DNA of 6,177 nt from Bdellovibrionales bacterium (lineage in GTDB: Bacteria; Bdellovibrionota; Bacteriovoracia; Bacteriovoracales; Bacteriovoracaceae), in assembly GCA_005791855.1 (NCBI GenBank), contig SXUH01000407.1, positions 1 through 6,177 on the forward strand. The letters are read 5' to 3'. This document shows positions 1-6,177 of this stretch, piece after piece. Position 1 is the first letter of the stretch. Every line of letters starts with the position of its first letter. A program made the translations under genes and the position numbers. The notes beneath the pieces were generated by a model that saw only the letters and a program-made list of their open reading frames with translations, had not been told where the DNA came from and did no database searches.

Positions 1-20
1 AAAAACCTAAATTTAAAAGA

Positions 21-110
21 TGGCGGAGGACTAGGGATTCGAACCCCAGGTAGGCGTTAACCCACGACAGTTTTCAAAACTGTTGCCTTAAACCACTCGG
101 CCAGTCCTCC
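21..110 (-). tRNA. tRNA-Ser (anticodon UGA), CCA encoded
   Basis: The minus strand folds into a complete class II tRNA. The 7-bp acceptor stem is GGAGGAC/GTCCTCC, followed by discriminator G73 and an encoded CCA (23-21). The D arm is GCC/GGC with the GG of the D loop. The anticodon stem ACAGT/ACTGT encloses the loop TTTGAAA (78-72), giving anticodon UGA at 76-74. A long variable arm (GTGGG pairing with CCTAC) and a T arm containing TTCGAAT complete it. Long variable arm, discriminator G and UGA together identify tRNA-Ser, reading UCA and probably other UCN codons. A36-A37-A38 is the usual context for MiaA-type modification of A37. It lies 46 nt behind the serS stop on the same strand, so it is the substrate of its neighbour's product. 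The 20 nt after it in the window are T-rich on the minus strand but form no hairpin; any terminator lies outside. Confidence 0.97.
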
Positions 111-124
111 ACGCACAGGGGATT

Positions 125-153
125 AATATAGTGAAAGTAGGCTTAAAAGACAA
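125..153 (-). promoter_or_regulatory. Predicted sigma70-type promoter of tRNA-Ser
   Basis: On the minus strand a -35 box TTGTCT (153-148) is followed by a 17-nt spacer and a -10 box TATATT (130-125). The first base of the tRNA is 15 nt after the -10 box, so a short 5' leader would be removed by RNase P. The box pair begins 3 nt after the serS stop codon. No hairpin lies between serS and the tRNA, so the tRNA could also be made by read-through from serS. Match and spacing are good, but activity is inferred. Confidence 0.65.
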
Positions 154-156
154 TTG

Positions 157-1428
157 CTATTTCTTGATCTCTTTGAGGCCGCCCATATAGGGTACGAGGG
201 CCTCAGGAACCTGCACAGAGCCATCTTTTTGCTGGTAGTTCTCTAGGATGGCCACCACCGTCCTACCCACCGCCAAACCGGAGCCATTGAGCGTGTGAGC
301 GAAATCTACTTTGCCTTCTTTATTACGGAAGCGGATATTGGCACGACGTGCCTGGAAATCCCCGCAGTTTGAAATGGAGGAAATTTCTCGGTACTTATTC
401 TGGCTTGGAACCCAGACTTCAAGGTCGATAGTTTTCTGCGAAGCGAAACCAATGTCTCCAGAACAAAGGTTTAATGCTCTGTATGGTAAACCAAGCCTTT
501 GCAAGATTTCGCAGGCGCTATCGATCATTAGCTGATGAGCCGTCGGAGAGTAGCTTGGAGCACAGATGGCGACCATTTCAACTTTATTGAACTTGTGCAT
601 CCTGATGAGGCCCTTCACGTCTTTACCGTGGGAGCCGGCTTCCGAGCGAAAGCACGGAGAGTAGGCGGTGTAGAGGAACGGGAACTCTGCTTCGTCGATG
701 ATCTGCTCGCGCTTGAGGTTGGTCAGCGTGACCTCCGAGGTCGGGATCAGGTACCAGTCGTTATCCTCGAGCTTGAAGAGCTGGTCCTTGAACTTCGGAA
801 GGTTCCCGGTTCCGACCAGGGATCGTTCGTGAGCGATGAACGGAGTCATCATCTCGGTGAAGCCCTTCCCCATGTGGTGGTCGAGCATGAAGTTGATGAG
901 CGCGCGCTCCAGGCGGGCAATGCCCCCCTTGTAGACGACGAACCTCGCCCCGGTGATCTTGGCGGCGCTTTCGAAGTCTAGCATGCCGAGCTTCTCGCCG
1001 AGGTCGGCGTGGTCCACCGGGGTGAAGTCGAAGGTCCGCGGCGTGCCCCAGCGCTTGGCTTCCTGGTTGTCGTTCTCGTCCTTCCCGACGGGCGTCGACG
1101 GGTCGAGGAGGTTCGGGATGTTGAGCAGGAGGGCCTGCTGCTTGGCCAGGACCGTGTCCAGGTCTTTGGCTTCCTTCTCCATGTCGGCCTTGAGGGCCGC
1201 GACCTGCCCCATGGGACCCGCGGCGTCGGCCTTGTTCTTCTTCAGTTCTCCGATCTCACGGGAGAGTCTGTTGATCTCTGCCTTCTTTGTTTCCGAAGCG
1301 GTGGTGAGGGTCTTCCTCTGCTTGTTGAGGTCGAGGATTTCGTTGAGGACCGAGGTATCGAAGTTCCTCGTGCCGAGGTTCTTCTTCACGCCTTCAAAGT
1401 CCGTCTCAAGTCTCTTGATGTCCAGCAT
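157..1428 (-). CDS. serS: Seryl-tRNA synthetase (SerRS, class II)
   Basis: Cytoplasmic class II aminoacyl-tRNA synthetase that activates serine with ATP and charges tRNA-Ser; SerRS also serylates tRNA-Sec where that exists. The 423 aa match the usual bacterial length (about 420-430). Residues about 26-105 are the charged antiparallel coiled-coil arm that contacts the long variable arm of tRNA-Ser. The catalytic domain follows: motif 1 around 168-197 (GGIARLERA to the MMTPF proline), TSE at 230-232 in the serine-binding region, motif 2 FRSEAGS at 260-266 with GLIRMHKFNKVEM (273-285), the REISSISN segment at 347-354, and motif 3 HTLNGSGLAVGRT at 378-390 with arginine 389. All key motifs are present and it looks fully functional. 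The ATG is chosen because it is the normal N terminus (MLDIKRLE) and has AGGTG 5 nt upstream. It starts 8 nt after the stop of the TPR gene, so coupling is likely. Codons 300-423 are clearly less GC-rich than the rest. Stop is TAG. Confidence 0.99.
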   Translation of the reverse strand: MLDIKRLETDFEGVKKNLGTRNFDTSVLNEILDLNKQRKTLTTASETKKAEINRLSREIGELKKNKADAAGPMGQVAALKADMEKEAKDLDTVLAKQQALLLNIPNLLDPSTPVGKDENDNQEAKRWGTPRTFDFTPVDHADLGEKLGMLDFESAAKITGARFVVYKGGIARLERALINFMLDHHMGKGFTEMMTPFIAHERSLVGTGNLPKFKDQLFKLEDNDWYLIPTSEVTLTNLKREQIIDEAEFPFLYTAYSPCFRSEAGSHGKDVKGLIRMHKFNKVEMVAICAPSYSPTAHQLMIDSACEILQRLGLPYRALNLCSGDIGFASQKTIDLEVWVPSQNKYREISSISNCGDFQARRANIRFRNKEGKVDFAHTLNGSGLAVGRTVVAILENYQQKDGSVQVPEALVPYMGGLKEIKK

Positions 1429-1439
1429 CGCTTCACCTA
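1429..1439 (-). promoter_or_regulatory. serS ribosome binding site fused to the upstream stop codon
   Basis: The minus strand reads TAGGTGAAGCG directly before the serS ATG. The TAG at 1439-1437 is the stop of the TPR gene and also supplies the first bases of the Shine-Dalgarno core AGGTG (1438-1434), 5 nt before the ATG. A ribosome finishing the TPR gene therefore sits on the serS initiation site, which argues for termination-reinitiation coupling. No promoter-like pair is needed or evident here. Confidence 0.7.
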
Positions 1440-4400
1440 TTGCATTAGTTTTATATAAGCTTCGATCTTTCCCTTGTCCGCTGCTTCCGGATCCATCTCA
1501 AGATACATTTTATAGGATTCGATGGCCAGAGCTCCCTGCCCCAGGAGCCGGTAAACGTCCCCGACTTTCCGGTGGAGGATCGGCTCTTCGGACTTCTGCT
1601 TCTGGGCCTTCTTATATAAATCCAAGGCGAGGTCAAAATTGTTTCTCCGGGTGCTCAGGTCCGCAAGACCCACCAGCGCGCTGTAGGACTTCGGATTGAT
1701 CTTCTGGGCGCGCTTGAAGAGGTTCTCCGCTTCGACGAACTTATCCTTTTCGACGTTTATCTGACCCATGAGCACCAGGTCTTCGTCGTTTTCGCCGTTT
1801 TCCTTCATGTTCTTCTCGATCTCCGCCATCGCCCCGTCGTGGTCGCCGCTGAGGTACTTGATTTTTGCGATGTAGAAAAGGACCTTCGGGTAGGTGTCGA
1901 GCTTCTCCTGGACGCGCTTGAACCACTTGGCCGCCTCGACGAGCTTTCCGCTCTCGAAGAGGACCCGGCCCGCGGTCATCATGCTCTCGATGTCGCCGGG
2001 TTCGATGACCAGGAGCTGCTCGACCAGGCCCGGGATCTCGTCGAAGCGCTCGTCCATGAGGGCCGCGCGGATGAGGAACTCGTAGAGCGCCTTGTCCTTG
2101 GTGGGAAGGGCTTCGAGCTTCGCCTTGTAGTCCTGGAAGTCCTTCACCTTCCCGGCCCGGAAGTAGAAGATCGCGATCTCGGAGAGGAACCTCGGATCCT
2201 CGCCGAACTCCTGGAGGAGCCCGAGGAGGTAGCCGATGGCGGCCTGGTCATCCTGGGTTTCGTAGACGAGCTTCGCGTAGGCGATCCGGTAGTCCGGGTT
2301 CCCCGGATCGAGCTCCGTGCACTTGTTCAGGAGGGTCCGGACCGCTTCGAAGTTCGACTTCTTCAGCAGGATCTCCGAGAGGAGGAAGATGTCCTGGTCG
2401 TTGAGCGGATTGAGGCTCGTCGAGATCTTGAGCCAGGACATGGCCTGGAGCGTGTCCCCGGACTTGATGGCCAGGCGAGCGTTGTAGGAGGCGAACTCCC
2501 AACTCCCCTTGAGGTCCGTGAGCGCGATGGCGGCGATCCGGTTCTTCGCGTCCTTCACCTTGTAGGTCTGGATGTACCCGTCGAGGAGGGCGAAGTTGAT
2601 CTGCTTGTCGTCCGGGTACTTCTTCAGGAGGTTCTCCAGGGTCAGGAGCCCGTGCTTGGCGTGGCCCAGCTTGAGCTGGGTCTTGGCGAGGAAGATCTCC
2701 GACGGGATGTGGCCCGGGTGGGCGTCGGAGGCCTTCGCGGCGTAGCTCAGGGCGAGCTCGTAGTTCTTCTTGTCGAAGAATTCCTTGGCCTGCTGGAGGA
2801 GCTTCACGGCCTGGCTTTCGGAGATGAGTTTCTCCGTGTCCGTCGGAGATCCGCCGGTGGTCTTCAGGTCCGCGAGCTTCATCCGCAGGTCGTCCGATTC
2901 GTGGAGCGCCAGGGACTCGGAGAGCATCCGGGTCGCCTCCTTGACGTTGCCCTTGTAGGCGAGGAGGAGGCCCGTGAGCTCGAGGAACTTCGAGCGGCCG
3001 ATGTCGTTGTACTCGTAGTTCTTACTTTCCACCGCCCGGAGGAGCTCGAAGACGTCCGCGAACTTCTTCTCGTTGATCGCCTGCTCGGCCTTGAGGAGCT
3101 TGAAGCTCACGAGGTCCGGGTTCTTCTTCATGGCCTCGTCCACGTACTCCATGGCCTTCGCGGTTTCCTGGTTCAGGAGGAGGTAGTCGATCATCGCCGA
3201 CAGGCCGTAGCGGTTCTTCTCCGGAGACTTCTCGAGGGCCGTGAAGAACTGCTTGGCGAGGTCCACCTTGCCAGCCTCGAGGAGGCTCTTGAGGTACACC
3301 GCGAAGAGGTCCTGGGTGACGTTCTTCGGCTGGAGCTTCAGGTACTTCGAGACCACGTCGTTGGCGGCTTCGGTCTTCCCGATGGACATGTAGAAGAGGT
3401 TCAGGCCGATGACGCCGTTGGGATCCTGGAGGAGGAAGGGCCTCTTACTCTGGATGATGTTGAAGAGGGTCTGGGAGTCCGCGAGCTTCGTCTTCGAGTA
3501 CTTGAGCTGTTCGGCGTAGGTGCGGACGAGGAAGTTCAGCGCCTGGACGTTCTCGAGGTTGTTCTCGTAGCTGCTCTTGAACTTGAGGCCCGCCTTGATG
3601 AGGGCGGGGTAGGTCCCCTTGGCCAGGAGCTCCTGCCCTTGGGTGAACTCCACCTGGGACTTGGCGATGTCCGCCTGGTCGAAGGGGATCGGGAAGACGA
3701 TCTGCGGCGGGAAGTAGGTGTAGGGCCGCTTCTTGTTCTTCCCCCCGTCGGGGAAGAAGACCGCGAAGATGAGAAGGATCGCGGCGACGGCGATGAAGAG
3801 TTTCTTCTTCTTGTTCTTGTCCGGTTCCGCGGCTTCCGCTTCCTCGTCGGCGTCGTAGTCTTCGATGCTCGCGAGCTTCTCCTGCTTCCGGATCTCCCGG
3901 AGCTCGAGCTCGAGGTCTCTCTCCGCTTCGATCGCGGCGGGGAGGTTTCGATCCAGGTGCTGGACGCGGATGATCTGCGTCGATTCGTCGGCGGGGACGA
4001 GCGCCTTCCGCTCCTTCTCGGCCTTTTCTTCCTGGAGCTTCTTCTCCTGGTAGGCCAGGAGCTCCGCCTGCCTGCGCTCCTCTTCTTCCTTCCGGAGGCG
4101 GGCCTTCTCTTCCAACTGGCGCATCCGCGCGAGTTCCTTCTGCGCCACCGGATTAATGACGGTCTTTTCTATCCCGTCGGTGTCTCCGCGGGGATCGAGG
4201 ACGAGGTTGGTCTGAGTGGTGTCGAGCTCGATCGGCTGAAGCGGCGGGAGGTCGCCCACGGCGGTCCTGGGCCGTGGGTCCTCGAACGGAACCCGCGCGG
4301 TCTCGGTGAGCTGGACCGGATCGATCTTTGCGGGAGCGATCTTCTCGAGCTCGTTTTCTCTGAGCTGCTGCCGGATCTTGGTGAGGTCGATGACGAAGGT

Positions 4401-4613
4401 TTCTTCGACGAGCTCCGGCGGCTCCTCGGTCTTGTGGGCCATGACCTCCGGGTAGACGTCGAGCGAAGAGAAGGCGCCCCAGTCCCCGTCGGGAAACTTC
4501 TGCGCTTCCTCCGAACCCTTGATGTGACCCTTGGCCCTCAATTCGAAAAGCTGCTCTTTCGAGAACGGTCCTATGACCCGGCCATTGGCATGCCGGATTC
4601 TGAATTTCGTCAT
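1437..4613 (-). CDS. Membrane-anchored GYF_2-domain / coiled-coil / TPR repeat protein
   Basis: I do not recognise this 1058-aa protein as a named family; its domains can be read. Residues about 3-54 resemble a GYF_2 (DUF4339-type) domain: NGRVIGPFSKEQL, then LRAKGHI and a DGDW near 42-45. Residues 60-155 are a proline- and charge-rich, probably disordered linker. Residues 158-205 are a Glu/Lys/Arg-rich coiled coil, and 251-265 an acidic patch. A single membrane helix spans about 272-288 (LFIAVAAILLIFAVFF), with lysine clusters on both sides (267-271 and 292-296). From about 320 to the end there is a nearly continuous array of 34-residue helical TPR-like repeats, at least 15 by eye; the clearest lie at 603-636, 706-738, 876-905, 947-975 and 981-1042. 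There is no signal peptide. I infer a type II anchor with the GYF/coiled-coil part in the cytoplasm and the TPR array in the periplasm, acting as a scaffold. No catalytic motif is visible. The ATG is the first possible start in frame; it lacks a Shine-Dalgarno sequence. The gene precedes serS and is probably co-transcribed with it. Confidence 0.93.
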   Translation of the reverse strand: MTKFRIRHANGRVIGPFSKEQLFELRAKGHIKGSEEAQKFPDGDWGAFSSLDVYPEVMAHKTEEPPELVEETFVIDLTKIRQQLRENELEKIAPAKIDPVQLTETARVPFEDPRPRTAVGDLPPLQPIELDTTQTNLVLDPRGDTDGIEKTVINPVAQKELARMRQLEEKARLRKEEEERRQAELLAYQEKKLQEEKAEKERKALVPADESTQIIRVQHLDRNLPAAIEAERDLELELREIRKQEKLASIEDYDADEEAEAAEPDKNKKKKLFIAVAAILLIFAVFFPDGGKNKKRPYTYFPPQIVFPIPFDQADIAKSQVEFTQGQELLAKGTYPALIKAGLKFKSSYENNLENVQALNFLVRTYAEQLKYSKTKLADSQTLFNIIQSKRPFLLQDPNGVIGLNLFYMSIGKTEAANDVVSKYLKLQPKNVTQDLFAVYLKSLLEAGKVDLAKQFFTALEKSPEKNRYGLSAMIDYLLLNQETAKAMEYVDEAMKKNPDLVSFKLLKAEQAINEKKFADVFELLRAVESKNYEYNDIGRSKFLELTGLLLAYKGNVKEATRMLSESLALHESDDLRMKLADLKTTGGSPTDTEKLISESQAVKLLQQAKEFFDKKNYELALSYAAKASDAHPGHIPSEIFLAKTQLKLGHAKHGLLTLENLLKKYPDDKQINFALLDGYIQTYKVKDAKNRIAAIALTDLKGSWEFASYNARLAIKSGDTLQAMSWLKISTSLNPLNDQDIFLLSEILLKKSNFEAVRTLLNKCTELDPGNPDYRIAYAKLVYETQDDQAAIGYLLGLLQEFGEDPRFLSEIAIFYFRAGKVKDFQDYKAKLEALPTKDKALYEFLIRAALMDERFDEIPGLVEQLLVIEPGDIESMMTAGRVLFESGKLVEAAKWFKRVQEKLDTYPKVLFYIAKIKYLSGDHDGAMAEIEKNMKENGENDEDLVLMGQINVEKDKFVEAENLFKRAQKINPKSYSALVGLADLSTRRNNFDLALDLYKKAQKQKSEEPILHRKVGDVYRLLGQGALAIESYKMYLEMDPEAADKGKIEAYIKLMQ

Positions 4614-4619
4614 AGCACA

Positions 4620-4625
4620 AGTATA
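4620..4625 (-). promoter_or_regulatory. -10 box of the TPR-serS unit, implying a leaderless mRNA
   Basis: On the minus strand TATACT (4625-4620) is a near-consensus -10 box. Exactly 6 nt (TGTGCT) separate it from the A of the TPR gene ATG at 4613, so the expected transcription start is at or within a base of that A. The best -35 candidate is TCTACC (4649-4644, 18-nt spacer), which matches consensus at only 3 of 6 positions and abuts the tail of the preceding terminator. The sequence between the terminator and the ATG holds no Shine-Dalgarno-like run, which fits a leaderless start. Confidence 0.5.
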
Positions 4626-4648
4626 ATGGATTTTGTGACTTGCGGTAG

Positions 4649-4676
4649 AAAACTAAGAGGGGAGCAAAAGCTCCCC
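4649..4676 (-). terminator. Rho-independent terminator after nuoN
   Basis: The minus strand has a perfect 7-bp stem GGGGAGC/GCTCCCC (4676-4670 with 4665-4659) closed by a TTTT loop, followed by the T-rich tail TCTTAGTTTT. It begins 4 nt after the nuoN stop, so it should end the nuo transcript and isolate it from the TPR-serS unit. The tail is interrupted, so some read-through is possible. On the plus strand the same stem is followed by ATTCTTATTT, so it could also act weakly in the other direction, but no plus-strand gene needs it. Confidence 0.75.
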
Positions 4677-4680
4677 ATTC

Positions 4681-6147
4681 TTATTTGATATAGACTGTGG
4701 CGTTCCCTGAGAGGGCCATGACGTTCTCCCAGAAGATCCCGAGGAAGATCACCGGGATGAAGAGGGCGACGATGACTGCCTGGTTAGAGAAATCAAAACC
4801 GATGACTCTCTCTACACCGTCGGGCTTACCTAAAATCATCGTCTTAGCGAGCTTCATGTAGTAGTAGAGGGCGATAACCGAGTTAATCGCTGCGACTAAA
4901 GCGATGCCGTAGTACTTCTTCTCGATGACAACCGCGAAGATGTTAAACTTCGCCACGAAGCCACTAAACGGCGGCATCCCCGCGAGGGAGAAGAGGACGG
5001 AAGCCATGACGATCGCCATCACCGGGTGCTTGTAAACCAGGCCGCGGAAGACGTCGTAGGTATCGGTCCCGTACATGTCCGAGAGGTGGGAGGTGATGTA
5101 GAACGCGATCATGGTCATGAAGAGGTAGGCGATCCCGTAGAAGAGGATCGCGCGCACACCGGCCTCGTTAAGCACGACCACACCGAGCATGATCATCCCC
5201 ACCTGACCGATCGACGAGAAGGCGAGGAGTCGCTTCACCGAATTCTGCCCGATGGCCGTGACGTTTCCGACGGTCATGGTCATGGCCGCGATCACGAGGA
5301 TGAGGCCGATCCAGGAAACGGAGAGGGCCGATTCCTGAGCAAAAAAGACCATCGTTACCCGGACGAGGACCGCAAGACCCGCCATCTTCGGAACGATGGA
5401 GAAGAAGGACGTCACCGGGATCGGAGACCCCTGGTATACGTCCGGTGTCCACATGTGGAACGGGAAGGCGGAGATCTTGTAGCCGATTCCGGCGAAGAAC
5501 ATCAGGAACGCGACCATGACGATCACGAGCTGGGCACCCTGGAGGGTGGCGATCTTCGGAATGATCTCCGCGAACTGGATGGACCCGAGCACTCCGTAGA
5601 GGTGGCTCATCCCGAAGAGCATCACTCCGGCGGTGAGGCCACCGTAGAGCGCGTACTTCATCCCGGCTTCCGCCGAGGTCGACTCGTCTCTCTTGAGCGA
5701 GCTCATCACGTACGAGAGGATCGAGAGGGTCTCGATCCCGAGGTAGAGGGTCAGCATGTTGTTGGCGGAGGCGAGGAGCATCCCGCCGATCAGGACGCCG
5801 ACGGACATGATGGCGAACTCGGACTTGAGATTGGTGTAGATGTCCTTCGAGGACCGGGCGAGGTAGATCGACCCCATGGTCCCGACCACCATGATGATCT
5901 TCACCAGGGTGCTGAACGGATCGATGGTGAGCGCACTGTGGAAGATGTGGGCCGGGCCCTTGTAGAGGTTCATGCAGAGGAAGACGAGGGTGACCCCGAG
6001 GAGTCCCAGCGCGTAGACGAAGATCTTGTCCCGGCTGCCGTGCTCATCCTTCACTCCCGATTCGGCCAGCAGAAGGGTCGTCATCAGGAAGATGCAGATG
6101 ATCTCCGGAATGTAGTAGCTCAGGTACTCGAGCAGTTGATGTAACAC
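4681..6147 (-). CDS. nuoN: NADH-quinone oxidoreductase subunit N (complex I membrane arm)
   Basis: One of the three antiporter-like proton-pumping subunits of respiratory complex I in the inner membrane; couples NADH:quinone electron transfer to proton translocation. The 488 aa are usual for NuoN and hold about 14 hydrophobic helices (near 11-29, 41-60, 80-97, 111-127, 130-149, 165-185, 205-222, 243-268, 277-298, 308-326, 331-352, 374-392, 410-431, 457-475). Family hallmarks are GYKISAFPFHMWTPDVYQGS (222-241), VKRLLAFSSIGQVG (304-317) and the LAGMPPFSGFVAKF segment (388-401). The charged residues of the proton path appear at E139, K164, K224, K254 and K400, matching known functional positions of E. 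coli NuoN by context. The start is GTG (6147-6145), chosen because AGAGG lies 6 nt upstream and an in-frame TAA lies 12 nt upstream, so no longer form is possible. It is probably the last gene of the nuo operon, being followed by a hairpin terminator. The stop is TAA. Confidence 0.98.
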   Translation of the reverse strand: MLHQLLEYLSYYIPEIICIFLMTTLLLAESGVKDEHGSRDKIFVYALGLLGVTLVFLCMNLYKGPAHIFHSALTIDPFSTLVKIIMVVGTMGSIYLARSSKDIYTNLKSEFAIMSVGVLIGGMLLASANNMLTLYLGIETLSILSYVMSSLKRDESTSAEAGMKYALYGGLTAGVMLFGMSHLYGVLGSIQFAEIIPKIATLQGAQLVIVMVAFLMFFAGIGYKISAFPFHMWTPDVYQGSPIPVTSFFSIVPKMAGLAVLVRVTMVFFAQESALSVSWIGLILVIAAMTMTVGNVTAIGQNSVKRLLAFSSIGQVGMIMLGVVVLNEAGVRAILFYGIAYLFMTMIAFYITSHLSDMYGTDTYDVFRGLVYKHPVMAIVMASVLFSLAGMPPFSGFVAKFNIFAVVIEKKYYGIALVAAINSVIALYYYMKLAKTMILGKPDGVERVIGFDFSNQAVIVALFIPVIFLGIFWENVMALSGNATVYIK

Positions 6148-6158
6148 AGGAAACCTCT
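6148..6158 (-). promoter_or_regulatory. nuoN ribosome binding site for a GTG start
   Basis: The minus strand reads AGAGGTTTCCT before the GTG, with the purine core AGAGG at 6158-6154 and a 6-nt spacer. An in-frame TAA at 6162-6160 just before it excludes upstream starts, and the next in-frame ATG is at residue 22, inside the first membrane helix, so this site fixes the start. Confidence 0.65.
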
Positions 6159-6177
6159 CTTAAAACTTACCGAGTAG

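Noticed and set aside
1..20. T-rich minus-strand sequence after the tRNA as a terminator.
   Set aside because: No stem is visible before the T run within the window apart from the tRNA itself.
953..1699. A 248-codon plus-strand open frame spanning the serS-TPR junction.
   Set aside because: It overlaps two well-supported minus-strand genes, and its serine- and arginine-rich product shows no domain.
4440..4442. Alternative ATG at residue 58 of the TPR gene with GGAGG just upstream.
   Set aside because: The GGAGG lies only 2 nt before the ATG, too close to act as a ribosome binding site, and starting here would delete the GYF-like domain.
1839..4688. A very long open frame on the plus strand (949 codons) opposite the TPR gene, and similar ones opposite nuoN (5026-6144) and serS (535-981, 1009-1458).
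   Set aside because: They share exact codon boundaries with the sense genes and are open only because those genes avoid UUA, CUA and UCA. The products are low-complexity strings of L, E, V, R, D and H with no recognisable fold, while the sense products are clear families.
6160..6177. Minus-strand codons reading LLGKF then TAA at the window edge, as a possible 3' end of an upstream gene such as nuoM.
   Set aside because: The position fits, since nuoM usually precedes nuoN, but five residues are not enough to identify a gene. Left out as a feature.

Overview
This window is a compact stretch of bacterial chromosome with all genes on the minus strand. Read in the direction of transcription (high to low coordinates) it holds the last complex I gene nuoN, a hairpin terminator, a large membrane-anchored GYF/TPR protein (1058 aa), seryl-tRNA synthetase serS, and a tRNA-Ser(UGA). 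There is no mobile element, CRISPR array, phage gene or other sign of recent transfer, and no gene-free gap longer than about 70 bases.

The organism is a Gram-negative-type bacterium with a complex I operon. The large scaffold-like protein has an N-terminal GYF_2-type domain, a charged coiled coil, one membrane helix and a long TPR array. This architecture resembles proteins of predatory or gliding lineages (Bdellovibrionota, Myxococcota). I suspect that neighbourhood, but the sequence alone does not prove it. The middle of each gene is GC-rich (about 62-64% in blocks counted by hand), while the 3' third or so drops to about 50%.

Layout: 6147-4681 nuoN, with a GTG start placed 12 nt after an in-frame TAA that may end an upstream gene (nuoM would be usual, but it lies outside the window). 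4676-4649 is a 7-bp GC-rich hairpin with a T-rich tail that separates the nuo operon from the next unit. 4625-4620 is a TATACT box lying exactly 6 nt before the ATG of the TPR gene, so that mRNA may be leaderless. 4613-1437 is the GYF/coiled-coil/TM/TPR protein. 1428-157 is serS, starting 8 nt after the TPR stop, with the TAG stop built into its Shine-Dalgarno sequence. 153-125 is a good sigma70-like promoter just behind the serS stop, followed by tRNA-Ser at 110-21 with encoded CCA.

Functionally, the TPR protein and serS look like one translationally coupled transcription unit. serS and tRNA-Ser make an enzyme-substrate pair, with no terminator seen between them and a second promoter for the tRNA. 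NuoN belongs to the respiratory chain and is probably just a neighbour. Most of the window is ordinary housekeeping. The points worth a second look are the unrecognised GYF/TPR protein, its apparently leaderless start, its coupling to serS, and the drop in GC and change in codon choice toward the 3' end of all three genes.
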